Assembly: GCA_026991755.1 (NCBI GenBank)
Contig: JALXAX010000134.1
Coordinates: 1 to 48,679 of the forward strand
Direction: 5' to 3'
DNA length: 48,679 bases
Origin: Thiotrichaceae bacterium
GTDB taxonomy: Bacteria; Pseudomonadota; Gammaproteobacteria; Thiotrichales; Thiotrichaceae
Part shown: piece by piece, positions 28,314-36,395 of the stretch
Layout: every line of letters starts with the position of its first letter
Position numbering within the stretch: position 1 is the first letter of the stretch
Program-made: the position numbers and the translations under genes
Notes under the pieces: generated by a model
Database searches by the model: none
Told to the model about the DNA's origin: nothing
The model's input: the letters and a program-made list of their open reading frames with translations, nothing else

Positions 28314-28358
28314 AATGGTGCGAGTCTACAACATTTACCTACTGATAAAAATAATTAT

Positions 28359-28517
28359 GGGTATCTCTATTAATTCTGGTCGGAATTCCTGTGAGTTAGA
28401 ATTTGCCAGATTTTTAATAGAAAAGTTAGTAATAGCCGTGCTATTGGTCACTTTTATAGTAGAAATATGGCGGATTCTAGCCTCAGGAAAACGAACCATT
28501 AATTAATAGAGATACCC
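28359..28517. mobile_element. MITE family D, complete copy with 4-bp target duplication
   Basis: 159 bp with ends GGGTATCTCTATTAATT and AATTAATAGAGATACCC. TTAT flanks both sides (28355-28358 and 28518-28521). The hairpin interior has the apex AATAGC-CGT-GCTATT at 28431-28445. The interior (GGTCGGAATTCCTG, GAATTTGCCAG, TTGGTCACTTTTATAG, GCCTCAGGAAAACGA) is shared with family C despite unrelated termini. The right-hand target duplication touches the radC ATG. Confidence 0.9.
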
Positions 28518-28521
28518 TTAT

Positions 28522-29193
28522 ATGGCAATAACTGACTGGCCAGCTGAAGAAAGGCCGCGTGAAAAACTTTTGATAAAGGGTGCGACTTCGTTGTCAGATT
28601 CAGAGCTGTTAGCGATTTTCTTGCGTACAGGTGTAAAAGGAATCACGGCGGTTGATATGGCAAAAGGATTGCTTGATGAACATGGTAGTCTGCGGGATTT
28701 ACTGGCAGCAGATAGAGAGCGTTTCTGCGAAAGCCATGGTTTAGGTGAAGCTAAATATGTTCAACTGCAAGCAGTGCTTGAAATGAGCCGACGTTACTTT
28801 GATGAAACGCTAAAGCGAGGTGATGAAATTACCAGCGCGAGTAAGGTTCGTGATTATCTCAAGGCAAAGCTAAGAGATTATCAACATGAGGTCTTTGCTT
28901 GTTTGTTTTTGGATAATCGTCATCGCATTATCCAGTATCAGGAAATGTTTACAGGTACGATTGATGCAGCAAGTGTTTATCCTAGAGAGGTTGTTAAACG
29001 AGCGTTAACTCATAATGCGGCTGCCATTATTCTTGCGCATAATCATCCATCGGGTATAGCTGAACCGAGTGAATCCGATAAGCGAATTACTCAGCGTTTA
29101 AAAGAAGCGCTTGGCTTGATTGATGTTCGTGTACTAGATCATTTTGTGGTGGGTGATGAAGTGGTTTCGTTTGCAGAGAGAGGGCTGCTGTAA
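28522..29193 (+). CDS. radC: RadC-family JAB-domain protein
   Basis: 223 aa, the normal RadC length. Residues 1-100 contain a helix-hairpin-helix region ([16 protein letters not shown]). The JAB/MPN domain carries the metal motif [14 protein letters not shown] from about residue 172, with [11 protein letters not shown] providing the strand before it. All metal ligands of the JAMM type are present. Despite the old name, the role in DNA repair is not established. The ATG is only 4 bp from the right edge of a MITE, so the Shine-Dalgarno (GAGATA, weak) is contributed by the element terminus. Convergent with the HerA-like gene. Confidence 0.92.
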   Translation: MAITDWPAEERPREKLLIKGATSLSDSELLAIFLRTGVKGITAVDMAKGLLDEHGSLRDLLAADRERFCESHGLGEAKYVQLQAVLEMSRRYFDETLKRGDEITSASKVRDYLKAKLRDYQHEVFACLFLDNRHRIIQYQEMFTGTIDAASVYPREVVKRALTHNAAAIILAHNHPSGIAEPSESDKRITQRLKEALGLIDVRVLDHFVVGDEVVSFAERGLL

Positions 29194-29211
29194 GTTGGAA
29201 GCGAGATTGTA

Positions 29212-29340
29212 GAGGCTGTGAAAGTATTCAAAAAATGCTGTTTGTAGGGTGTGCTGAGGTACGAAGCGCACCATAAGCGCATGATAAACGGTGCGCCTCC
29301 TCCGTCGGCACACCCTACCTACGAATACTTTCACAGTATC
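29212..29340. mobile_element. 129-bp inverted-repeat element (family E)
   Basis: The terminal repeat GAGGCTGTGAAAGTATTC at the left pairs with GAATACTTTCACAGTATC at the right. Inside, GTAGGGTGTGC pairs with GCACACCCTAC and GCGCACC with GGTGCGC, giving a long branched hairpin. The GTAGGGTGTGC ... ACGAAGCGCACC core is a type of intergenic repeat I have met in many proteobacteria. No ORF. It occupies most of the radC/herA-like junction and could stop transcription from both sides. Confidence 0.75.
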
Positions 29341-29344
29341 TTTA

Positions 29345-29385
29345 GGGTATCCCTATTAATTCTAGTCGTAGTTACTGTGACTTAG
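29345..29385. repeat. Truncated MITE family D end over the herA-like stop codon
   Basis: GGGTATCCCTATTAATTCTA and the following 21 bases match the first 41 bp of the family D copy at 28359 with about seven mismatches. The match stops at TTAG, which contains the stop codon (29382-29384, read on the minus strand) of the HerA-like gene. It is a one-ended remnant. Confidence 0.6.
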
Positions 29386-31742
29386 TTGTAGGGTTTCCAA
29401 ACAACTGCTATATCTTCAACTTCAATATCCGTTCTTCGAAGCTTAATAGAGAATTCTTCGATAGTAATGCTATCCACATCAAACTTCTCAGCAAGTTCAT
29501 CAATCTTATCTTCTAACTCGTATGCTAGCTTTTCGATGTCTTCTTTCACTTCTTCTACACGTTGTTGGGCACGTCCTACGTCACCACGTTCTTTGAGTGC
29601 ACGACTGCCCCGGCTGATAGCACGGCCAATTTTCGCCGTAGATGAGCGTCCAAACAACGCTCCTAATACGGCTACGCCTGCGCTGAACATTGAGCCTGTC
29701 TTATCAGACTCTTCTTTTTCTACGCGTTCTTCAGCACGTGCTAGTCGTTTTAATAGGGTGTCTTCTTTTTTGCCGTAGCGTTCTTGTAGGACTTCGATGG
29801 CTTGTTCTTTTTTATCATTGAGCAGATCATTGAGCTTTACTTTAAAATCAGCCAGTGACTCGTAGGGCTTGGATTCTAACTTCGGGCTGCGTGATCGGAA
29901 CAGTTCTAGCTTATGCTCGTGATAAAGCCAGTTCTTTAATTCTTTGGTGACACTGCTGAGCTTCTTATCCTTCTTTATATAGTCGGGTAGCGCTGCATAT
30001 TGAGCTTCAGCAGGGGCTTCTACTGGTAGCTGGCTAAAGCATTCATCGCCTGGCATTTCTTCATTAGCAGGAGTGGATAAATCCCAATCTGCCTGATGGT
30101 CGTCTATAGATAATGGCAGGTTTAGACACAGTGTTTCTTCTTCGTTGATACCGCGAGTTTGGTTGTAGAAGTGCAGGGTGGTATGAGCAATGACGCTAGC
30201 GGTGTATTGATGACTACCCGTTAGATCGACCATAAAGCGTTGTGGGATACTGTTGTCTAGGCCTGAGTAGCTTTCATAGCCATCGTTAGTATTAGTGCTT
30301 TCGGTGTTGTCGCTATCTTCTACATTGTTAGCAAGTAGCGCTTTTTTATGCTTCATTAGTGTGCTGATTTCATCGCGCTTGAGAGGGCCTTTAAGGTAAC
30401 TTAATACCCAGCGAGTTCCGAATAAACGGATATCTTCAAGATGTGCGCTTTTCAGAAAGAAGGTTCTCTTTTTCAAGTTAGCCAAAAGAGCTTTTATTTC
30501 TTTCTTATCAAAGCTTGAGCCGACTTTACCGCCCAGACCATCAATCACTCGATCAATATCCTGAGTGGTTTGCAGACGGCCAATAAACCATGTGCCAATA
30601 TTGGAAAGCCCTTTGTAGTCAAGATCAACTGGGTTTTGAGTGCTAAGGATGACACCTACGCCAAAAGCTCTTGCCTGTTTTAGCATGAGTAGCATGGGTT
30701 CTTTACTGGGTGGGTTCTTGGTGGGTGGGAAGAATCCATATATTTCATCCATATACAGCACGGTCTTAAGTGCTGATGTACCACTTTGACGTCTCATCCA
30801 TGCTATGTATTTATTTAAAAGCAGGGTAACAAAGAACATGCGCTCGTCATCACTGAGGTGTGAAATTGAGAAAATAGCAATCTTGGCTTTGCCGTTATCG
30901 TCATAGAGTAATCTTTGGATGTCTAAATCTTCACCTTGTAGCCAGGCAGAGAAGGTCGGAGAGGCAATAATGGCATTAAACTTTGTCGCAAATTTAAAGC
31001 GTTCGGATTGTGGATAAAAGCCTTCTAGTGGTAATACACCGATTTTCTTAAAGCCCGGGCTAATGATACGACCGATGAGGTCTTCTATGCTTAAATCACT
31101 GCCTGAAAGCCATGAATGGGTGATGATTTGAGCGAGTAAAATATATTCTTTTGACTCAACGGGGTCTGCTTCAACGCCAATTAGAGCAAGCAAACTTCCA
31201 ATGGTGGTTTTCACATAAGAAGAGAAAGAGTCAGAGTCATTAATGATCTCAGTAGGTGGTGCATCCAGAGAGCTGAGAATATTGATGCTAACACCTGCAC
31301 TACTTCCAGGTGTATAGATAGTTTTATCTACACTGGCAAACTTGGCGACGCGAGAGCTATCCTGATGCGAGCCTTCTATACCTGATTTCCATATGCCAGC
31401 GATTTTTTTGGCATATTCAGTGGGATCTTTTTCTTTGGTATTGGCTTCATCTTTGACCCATGGTTTGAAGTTCTCAGCTGAGAAGGTTGGATCCGTTAGC
31501 AATAGGTTGCCCATGTCGCCTTTAGGGTCGATGATAATGGAGGGAATGTTGTCGATGGCGGCTTCTTCGATAAGTCCAATTCCCAAACCTGTTTTACCGC
31601 TTCCGGTCATGCCGATAATGGCTGCGTGGGTGGTGAAGTTTTTGTTTTTAAGAAGCGTTAGTGCATCGGTAGTTTCTTGTGTGTCTTTATCTATATCGTT
31701 GCCAAGATAAAAGAGTCCTAGTTTTTCGTAGATTTCTACCAT
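29382..31742 (-). CDS. HerA/VirB4-like P-loop ATPase (DUF87 type), orphan
   Basis: 786 aa. Walker A is GMTGSGKTG (44-52), followed by SIIIDPKGDMGN (67-78), the HerA-type DPKGD motif. Walker B is VLYMDEIYGF near 330. Sensor-like STQNPVDLDYKGLSNIGTWF lies near 365-385. This places it with hexameric DNA-translocating or motor ATPases of the HerA/FtsK superfamily. The C-terminal third differs: a helical, charged region (about 640-770) with VEKEESDKTG, a short Gly/Ala-rich segment (FSAGVAVLGALFG) and predicted coiled coil. No NurA nuclease or other partner is adjacent. Shine-Dalgarno AGAGGA precedes the ATG. A role in DNA processing or defence is possible but unproven. Confidence 0.85.
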   Translation of the reverse strand: MVEIYEKLGLFYLGNDIDKDTQETTDALTLLKNKNFTTHAAIIGMTGSGKTGLGIGLIEEAAIDNIPSIIIDPKGDMGNLLLTDPTFSAENFKPWVKDEANTKEKDPTEYAKKIAGIWKSGIEGSHQDSSRVAKFASVDKTIYTPGSSAGVSINILSSLDAPPTEIINDSDSFSSYVKTTIGSLLALIGVEADPVESKEYILLAQIITHSWLSGSDLSIEDLIGRIISPGFKKIGVLPLEGFYPQSERFKFATKFNAIIASPTFSAWLQGEDLDIQRLLYDDNGKAKIAIFSISHLSDDERMFFVTLLLNKYIAWMRRQSGTSALKTVLYMDEIYGFFPPTKNPPSKEPMLLMLKQARAFGVGVILSTQNPVDLDYKGLSNIGTWFIGRLQTTQDIDRVIDGLGGKVGSSFDKKEIKALLANLKKRTFFLKSAHLEDIRLFGTRWVLSYLKGPLKRDEISTLMKHKKALLANNVEDSDNTESTNTNDGYESYSGLDNSIPQRFMVDLTGSHQYTASVIAHTTLHFYNQTRGINEEETLCLNLPLSIDDHQADWDLSTPANEEMPGDECFSQLPVEAPAEAQYAALPDYIKKDKKLSSVTKELKNWLYHEHKLELFRSRSPKLESKPYESLADFKVKLNDLLNDKKEQAIEVLQERYGKKEDTLLKRLARAEERVEKEESDKTGSMFSAGVAVLGALFGRSSTAKIGRAISRGSRALKERGDVGRAQQRVEEVKEDIEKLAYELEDKIDELAEKFDVDSITIEEFSIKLRRTDIEVEDIAVVWKPYN

Positions 31743-31774
31743 GATGCATCCTCTTTTGGTGGGTCAGTTCTAAT

Positions 31775-31938
31775 AAGGAACCTCTGAACAAGTCATGTAT
31801 CGTTTTTCTGAGGCTATAATTTGTCAGCTTTTCGCTATAAAAGCGACCAATAGCTACGGCTATTGCTAACTTTTCTATCAAAAACCTGACAAATTCTATC
31901 ACTCAGAAATTCCGATCAGACTTATTCAGAGTTTCCTT
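31775..31938. mobile_element. MITE family C, full-length copy with 4-bp target duplication
   Basis: 164 bp with ends AAGGAACCTCTGAACAAGTC and GACTTATTCAGAGTTTCCTT. TAAT flanks both sides (31771-31774 and 31939-31942). AATTTGTCAG (31818-31827) pairs with CTGACAAATT (31886-31895) as the hairpin stem, and the apex AATAGC-TACG-GCTATT lies at 31849-31864. It starts 32 bp upstream of the herA-like ATG. Confidence 0.88.
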
Positions 31939-31972
31939 TAATATATTAAGCTATTAGCGGGCTTAGGTGAAG

Positions 31973-32512
31973 TTACTTATAGTATTTGCTTCGGTGATAG
32001 ATCCAGCCATCCTTTTGACGACCTTTAGGATCATGATGAGTCCAGTGTAATACACCGCCACGATTATTCCATTCATAACGACCGCGTATTTTTACAGAGT
32101 CGCCCTTATGTAGCGGGACGCGTGGAGCCAAGTCGATATTGTGCGCTACTAGTAAAGTGATATCTGATGATAATTTGAGTAAAAACTTTTGATGCTGATG
32201 GCCCTTGGTGTCGTCTTTTAAAATTTTGATGACTTTGCCTTCAGTCACCAGCCACCAGCCTGATTTTTGCGAATCGGCGGCTTTGCGAATTTTGTCGAGC
32301 GTGGATTGTTTATGGTCAACCGATGGGCTTTTTGATGAGAGCGTTGGAGTAGATGAGGTGTTGTTATGTGAGCTGCTTTTACTAGTATAGGAGGTGGTAT
32401 GAGTTGAATGGCTTTGTGAGTTCCCTTGAAAGTTTTCTTGATAGTATTTATAGCCCGATGATGCTGCCAGTATAACGGCAACTATCACTATCTTCTTCAT
32501 TGCTCTATTCAT
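31973..32512 (-). CDS. DUF3465-family protein with N-terminal anchor
   Basis: 179 aa. The ATG at 32512 has AAGGA seven bases upstream; Met5 is an alternative. Residues about 5-22 form a hydrophobic signal-anchor (MKKIVIVAVILAASSGYKYY). A long Ser/Thr/His-rich linker (30-75) follows. The C-terminal domain (about 85-179) matches the DUF3465 pattern: GKVIKILKDDTKGHQHQKF, LLVAHNIDLAPRVPLHKGD, RGRYEWNNRGGVLHWTHHDP. This is a small, probably OB-like, periplasmic domain of unknown function. It stands on the same strand as the HerA-like gene but a MITE separates them, so cotranscription is doubtful. Confidence 0.85.
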   Translation of the reverse strand: MNRAMKKIVIVAVILAASSGYKYYQENFQGNSQSHSTHTTSYTSKSSSHNNTSSTPTLSSKSPSVDHKQSTLDKIRKAADSQKSGWWLVTEGKVIKILKDDTKGHQHQKFLLKLSSDITLLVAHNIDLAPRVPLHKGDSVKIRGRYEWNNRGGVLHWTHHDPKGRQKDGWIYHRSKYYK

Positions 32513-32664
32513 TGATTATTCCTTAGTTAGGTCGAGCATAATATACTTGATTATAGCTATTTTCTAAAGTGCGTAGACGTAGAGAATTGCAATGAAGATA
32601 CTTTATTTGTTTATCTTGCATGGCTCTAGGAGTGGGTTGATTTTACAGGAGTTAGGGAGGTTTC

Positions 32665-32723
32665 TGGTGTGGGAAATCACACCATGAGTTTGAAAGCCTC
32701 AGCCATAAATAGATAGCTGAGGC
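32665..32723 (-). terminator. Tandem hairpins after tpx
   Basis: GCCTCAGC (32696-32703) pairs with GCTGAGGC (32716-32723), immediately beyond the tpx stop in its direction of transcription and followed by TTTC. A second hairpin, TGGTGTG (32665-32671) with CACACCA (32678-32684), lies further on. The T-tract is short, so termination may be inefficient or Rho-assisted. Confidence 0.5.
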
Positions 32724-32730
32724 GGGTGTT

Positions 32731-33228
32731 CTAAAGTGAAGCTAGTGCTGAGTCGTAGTCTGGTTCTTGAGCAATTTCAGGAACAAGTTCGGTATAGATG
32801 ACTTTGTTATCTTCATCTAATACTACAACGGCTCTAGCAGTGATGCCTTTTAGTGGGCTATCGGTAATCAGTACACCATAATCTTTGCCAAAATTCTTAT
32901 CGCGCATGATGGCAAGTGTTTGTACTTTATCGACATTTTCAGCTTCACAGAATCTACCCTGAGCAAAAGGCAAGTCAGCAGAAATCGTTAAGAAAACGGT
33001 GTCATCATGATTGCCAGCAGCATCATTAAATTTCTTGGTAGAGGTTGCGCAAATACCTGTATCAAGACTAGGTACAATGTTTAATAATTTCTTTTTACCT
33101 GCAAAGCTATCAAGTGTCACATCACTCAGCTCGCTATTGGTTAGTACAAAGTCAGGCGCGGTTGATCCAATTGCTGGAAGATCTCCGTTGGTGTTAATAC
33201 CATTGCCTTCTAGTGTAATACTTGCCAT
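32731..33228 (-). CDS. tpx: Thiol peroxidase (Tpx)
   Basis: 165 aa atypical 2-Cys peroxiredoxin. The start is the ATG at 33228, set by AGGAG and by the family N-terminus MASITLEGNGI. The frame stays open upstream to 33378, but that part lies inside a MITE. The peroxidatic Cys is in SLDTGICATSTKKF (the family usually has Pro-Val before the Cys). The resolving Cys is in GRFCEAENVDKV. It reduces lipid and alkyl hydroperoxides in the cytoplasm or periplasm using thioredoxin. The family A MITE begins 24 bp upstream of the start, so the promoter must be in that gap or in the element. Confidence 0.94.
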   Translation of the reverse strand: MASITLEGNGINTNGDLPAIGSTAPDFVLTNSELSDVTLDSFAGKKKLLNIVPSLDTGICATSTKKFNDAAGNHDDTVFLTISADLPFAQGRFCEAENVDKVQTLAIMRDKNFGKDYGVLITDSPLKGITARAVVVLDEDNKVIYTELVPEIAQEPDYDSALASL

Positions 33229-33252
33229 TTTATATCTCCTTATTAGTAATAC

Positions 33253-33411
33253 GAGACCTTTGCACGAAAGATATGACGGATAAAAATGGCTTGAATTTCC
33301 TCTATTTCTGCTAAAAATTCGGCCAATAGCTCGGCTATTACCCTCTTTTTTAGCAAAAATAGAGAAAATTACGCTCATTTTTCTCTCGCCATTCTTTCAT
33401 GCAAAGGTCTC
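33253..33411. mobile_element. MITE family A, complete copy with 5-bp target duplication
   Basis: 159 bp with ends GAGACCTTTGCACGAAAG and CTTTCATGCAAAGGTCTC. AATAC flanks both sides (33248-33252 and 33412-33416), an intact 5-bp target duplication. Apex AATAGC-TCG-GCTATT at 33325-33339. It is nearly identical to the copy at the start of the window, pointing to recent movement. Termini of the GAGACCTTTGCA type resemble IS5-superfamily ends; no such transposase is in the window. Confidence 0.92.
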
Positions 33412-33439
33412 AATACCTGAGTATAGCGGGTTTGTTTTG

Positions 33440-34243
33440 CTACTGACCAATTACCTTTAAATCTTTATAAAAATAAGTAAGGGGTTTGAAATCAGCTACA
33501 CAACGCATGGCGGGTATCCACTCTGCTAAGTGATCGCCTGTAAAGGTACGACCCATGTGTTCATCTTCGAACACACCATCATGAAAGAGAATAACGCCAC
33601 CTCGCTTACTACAAATCTCATGCATCACTGTTTTAAGAATCTTATCGCCTTGTTGATCTGCTTTACGCCAATCATAAGCCGACATTTCCCATGCAATATG
33701 TTTAAAACCATACTTTGCCAGGCTTTGAAGTACCTGAGGTTTTTGATTGCGATTAAACCACCCATCACCAAAAGGGAGCCTAAACAAGGGTGGGGAGGTG
33801 GTAAAGAAAGGTTGTATTATCTGTTTTGATTGTTGAATTTGTTGTTCCATTTCTGCGATAGGGAGTGCAGATAAGTGAAGATGGCTATAGCTATGCGAGC
33901 CGATCATATGGCCTTCTTGTTTAGTGCGTTGTAGTGTTTTTCTATGCTCTAAACAATAGTTATACGAAGTACAAGCTGCTTGTTCTCCAGCCTGACATTG
34001 GGTTTTATGGGGTTGGCAGTCAAGACGTTCAGCTAATACAAAGAAAGTAGCAGGTATTCTTTCTCGTTTTAAGAGGTCTAGTACACTAGGGGTTAGGTTG
34101 GCGGGGCCATCATCAAAGCTTAAATGAATAGGTTTTTTATCATTACCTGGGCATTGATATTTAGCTCGGTATTGAGCGCAAGTATCGGCAAAAGTGGTAG
34201 ATGAGATGAGTATTAAACTCACTAGTATAATTATTCTTCGCAT
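33440..34243 (-). CDS. Secreted polysaccharide deacetylase with Cys-rich insert
   Basis: 267 aa. Signal peptide about 1-19 (ends TFA). The NodB-type deacetylase core has the metal-binding motif LSFDDGP (41-47), the His pair in GSHSYSHLHL (about 112-121), RLPFGDG (motif 3, about 158) and ILFHDGVF near the C-terminus. Between motifs 1 and 2 an insert carries four or five Cys residues (LDCQPHKTQCQAGEQAACTS, then YNYC), likely disulfide-bonded in the periplasm and not seen in basic family members. It probably N-deacetylates chitin-, peptidoglycan- or exopolysaccharide-type substrates; the specific one is unknown. Monocistronic, between a MITE and a divergent GGDEF/EAL gene. Confidence 0.9.
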   Translation of the reverse strand: MRRIIILVSLILISSTTFADTCAQYRAKYQCPGNDKKPIHLSFDDGPANLTPSVLDLLKRERIPATFFVLAERLDCQPHKTQCQAGEQAACTSYNYCLEHRKTLQRTKQEGHMIGSHSYSHLHLSALPIAEMEQQIQQSKQIIQPFFTTSPPLFRLPFGDGWFNRNQKPQVLQSLAKYGFKHIAWEMSAYDWRKADQQGDKILKTVMHEICSKRGGVILFHDGVFEDEHMGRTFTGDHLAEWIPAMRCVADFKPLTYFYKDLKVIGQ

Positions 34244-34457
34244 GTTGGTTTTGTTATGGTGTTATAAGTAAGAAAGACAATAGTAACAATATAATAGCGA
34301 ACTATCCTAATAGAATTATTAATTAGTCTCTTATTCATTCTGCTCAATTTATTGCAAGTCTTAGTTAGGTGCGTACCTTTCATAAGGTGATCTAGAAAAA
34401 TAGGCTTGTATTAGTTACACTGACGCTAATTAAAAATAATAATAAACGGGCTTACTA

Positions 34458-36395
34458 ATGCGTTCTCATCGCTATGTACATCACATTTCTACTTTTACCA
34501 TACTTTACTCGATCTTATTAAACAGTGCTTTTGCTGCTTTTAATGTTAATGGGTTAGATGCGACCAATGTGGGGAGTGGCTTATCTCAGTATTCATACCC
34601 ACTAGCATTCATTTCTTTTATGGTATTAGGTGCCATTGCTATTAAAAATTACCGCAGTGGTTGTTTTCCTTTTTTCAAACCGAAAAAAGAAAGAGTTTCC
34701 CATAAAAACATAGCAGTTGCGGCTGACTCTTCACTTATTAGAGTAGACTCGCGTTTGAATGTTGAGTTTACTAATGTAGCAACACAAGAATTTATAGGTA
34801 AAAGTGATGAAGAGCTAGTAGGGAAAAATCTTGAGCTGGTTATAACGGAATTAGGTCTATCGGGTATTGATAGAAGAGCAATAATAAAAATGGTCAAAAT
34901 GCAATTCAAAGTGGCCGATTTTGGACTTAATTATGCTGAAGTCAGGTCTGAGCGAAATGGTCAGAAACATTCATTTTATATTAGTACATCGCCCATTCTT
35001 AATGCGAAAAATAAAATATTGAGTGTTGCTTTGATAGGCAAAGATCAAGCGGTTCAACAAAAAATGATGGATAACTTGATTGGCAAAGCGGAGAAAGACC
35101 ACCTAACAGGTTTAGTAAACCGTATGGGGTTTGATAAGTTTATCGAACAGCTACCTGAGAATATTCGCCCTGGTAGTAAGAATGTTATTTGTTATATGGA
35201 TCTTGATAACTTTAAACCCGTTAATGATAGTGCAGGGCATGCGGCGGGTGATGAATTATTAAAACAATTGTCTGATATTTTCTCGAAGCATGTCAGGTCT
35301 AGTGATTTTCTGGCGCGTACAGGTGGTGATGAGTTTGTTGCCATTTTTCCGGACTGTCCAATGGATAAAGCCAAACTGCGCTGTGAGAATATGATTAATA
35401 GCGTATCTTCATTGCGCTTTAGTTGGGGTGATAAAAGCTTTGTTGTGGGTGTCAGTATGGGAGCGGTTGAGTTCGATGCAGGCGTGACGGTTGCGGGCTT
35501 GCATGATCTTTGTAAAATCGCCGATGATGCCTGTTATACGGCTAAGAAAAAAGGTCGCAATCAACTTTACATTCACACAGCCAGCCACAGCCCTGAATCA
35601 TCTGATCATATGGGGGGTGATAATTGGCAAGTGATTATCCGTGATGCGCTTGATAACGATAAATTTAAGTTGTTTGTTCAGCCAATCATTCCTTTAGGTG
35701 GCGCGAATAGTGATGGTAAGAAACGCTATGAAGTTTATATTCGTCTACCTTATAACGGGCGCGTATTAAGGCCTGGTAGCTTCTTTCCAGCAGCAGAGCG
35801 TTATGGGTTAAGTCGTTCGATTGACCGTTGGGTAGTCCGCAGGACTATGGAGCGCTTGGCAAATCTAAATAACAACTTAAAATCTAATATAGTGCGTGAA
35901 TTTACCATCAACCTATCAGCAGCCTCTTTATTGGATGATACGTTTGCGGCTTTTGTAAGTGAGCAGTTGGAAAAATTTGAATTAACAGCAAGTTCTTTAT
36001 GCTTTGAAGTATCCGAAACGGATGTCATTAGTAATTTCTCTCAAGCGCGCAAGTTGTTAACTAAACTCGCTACTATCGGTTGTAGTAATTCACTGGATGA
36101 TTTTGGTAGTGGTTTATCTGCACTTAATTATATTCGTGATTTGCCTATCCATTATTTGAAAATCGATGGGGTGTTTGTGCGCAATATTGAGACAAATCAG
36201 ATTGATGCAGCGATGATTCATTCTTTGAATCATATGTCTAAAGTGATGAACCTAAAGACAATTGCTGAGTTTGTTGAAGATGAACACACGGCAAAGTTGT
36301 TACAACGTCTTGGGGTTAATTATGCTCAGGGCTATTACTGTGGTCGTCCTCTTCCTTTAGAAAAGCTGGAATCTGCGCAAGCACAAGCTGCGTGA
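34458..36395 (+). CDS. Membrane-anchored PAS-GGDEF-EAL cyclic-di-GMP protein
   Basis: 645 aa. Two hydrophobic segments lie in the first ~65 residues (FTILYSILLNSAFA and YPLAFISFMVLGAIAI). A PAS-like region occupies about 90-200 (SLIRVDSRLNVEFTN, EELVGKN). The GGDEF domain has an intact GGDEF at about 289-293 with an RxxD inhibitory site (RSSD) five residues before it, so cyclase activity under feedback control is plausible. In the EAL domain (about 390-640) the signature is EVYIRL, but the other catalytic residues appear present: NLSAAS, CFEVSET, DDFGSG near 547, LKIDG and AQGYYCGRP. It is probably bifunctional or phosphodiesterase-active; which activity dominates cannot be read. Divergent from the deacetylase. 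Confidence 0.92.
   Translation: MRSHRYVHHISTFTILYSILLNSAFAAFNVNGLDATNVGSGLSQYSYPLAFISFMVLGAIAIKNYRSGCFPFFKPKKERVSHKNIAVAADSSLIRVDSRLNVEFTNVATQEFIGKSDEELVGKNLELVITELGLSGIDRRAIIKMVKMQFKVADFGLNYAEVRSERNGQKHSFYISTSPILNAKNKILSVALIGKDQAVQQKMMDNLIGKAEKDHLTGLVNRMGFDKFIEQLPENIRPGSKNVICYMDLDNFKPVNDSAGHAAGDELLKQLSDIFSKHVRSSDFLARTGGDEFVAIFPDCPMDKAKLRCENMINSVSSLRFSWGDKSFVVGVSMGAVEFDAGVTVAGLHDLCKIADDACYTAKKKGRNQLYIHTASHSPESSDHMGGDNWQVIIRDALDNDKFKLFVQPIIPLGGANSDGKKRYEVYIRLPYNGRVLRPGSFFPAAERYGLSRSIDRWVVRRTMERLANLNNNLKSNIVREFTINLSAASLLDDTFAAFVSEQLEKFELTASSLCFEVSETDVISNFSQARKLLTKLATIGCSNSLDDFGSGLSALNYIRDLPIHYLKIDGVFVRNIETNQIDAAMIHSLNHMSKVMNLKTIAEFVEDEHTAKLLQRLGVNYAQGYYCGRPLPLEKLESAQAQAA

Noticed and set aside
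33229-33378. N-terminal extension of tpx to 33378
   Set aside because: The extra 50 codons lie in the family A MITE and skip a clear AGGAG ribosome-binding site in front of the ATG at 33228.
28359-33411. Degenerate insertion sequences with transposase remnants
   Set aside because: None of the inverted-repeat elements contains a translated segment resembling a transposase; all are 270 bp or less.
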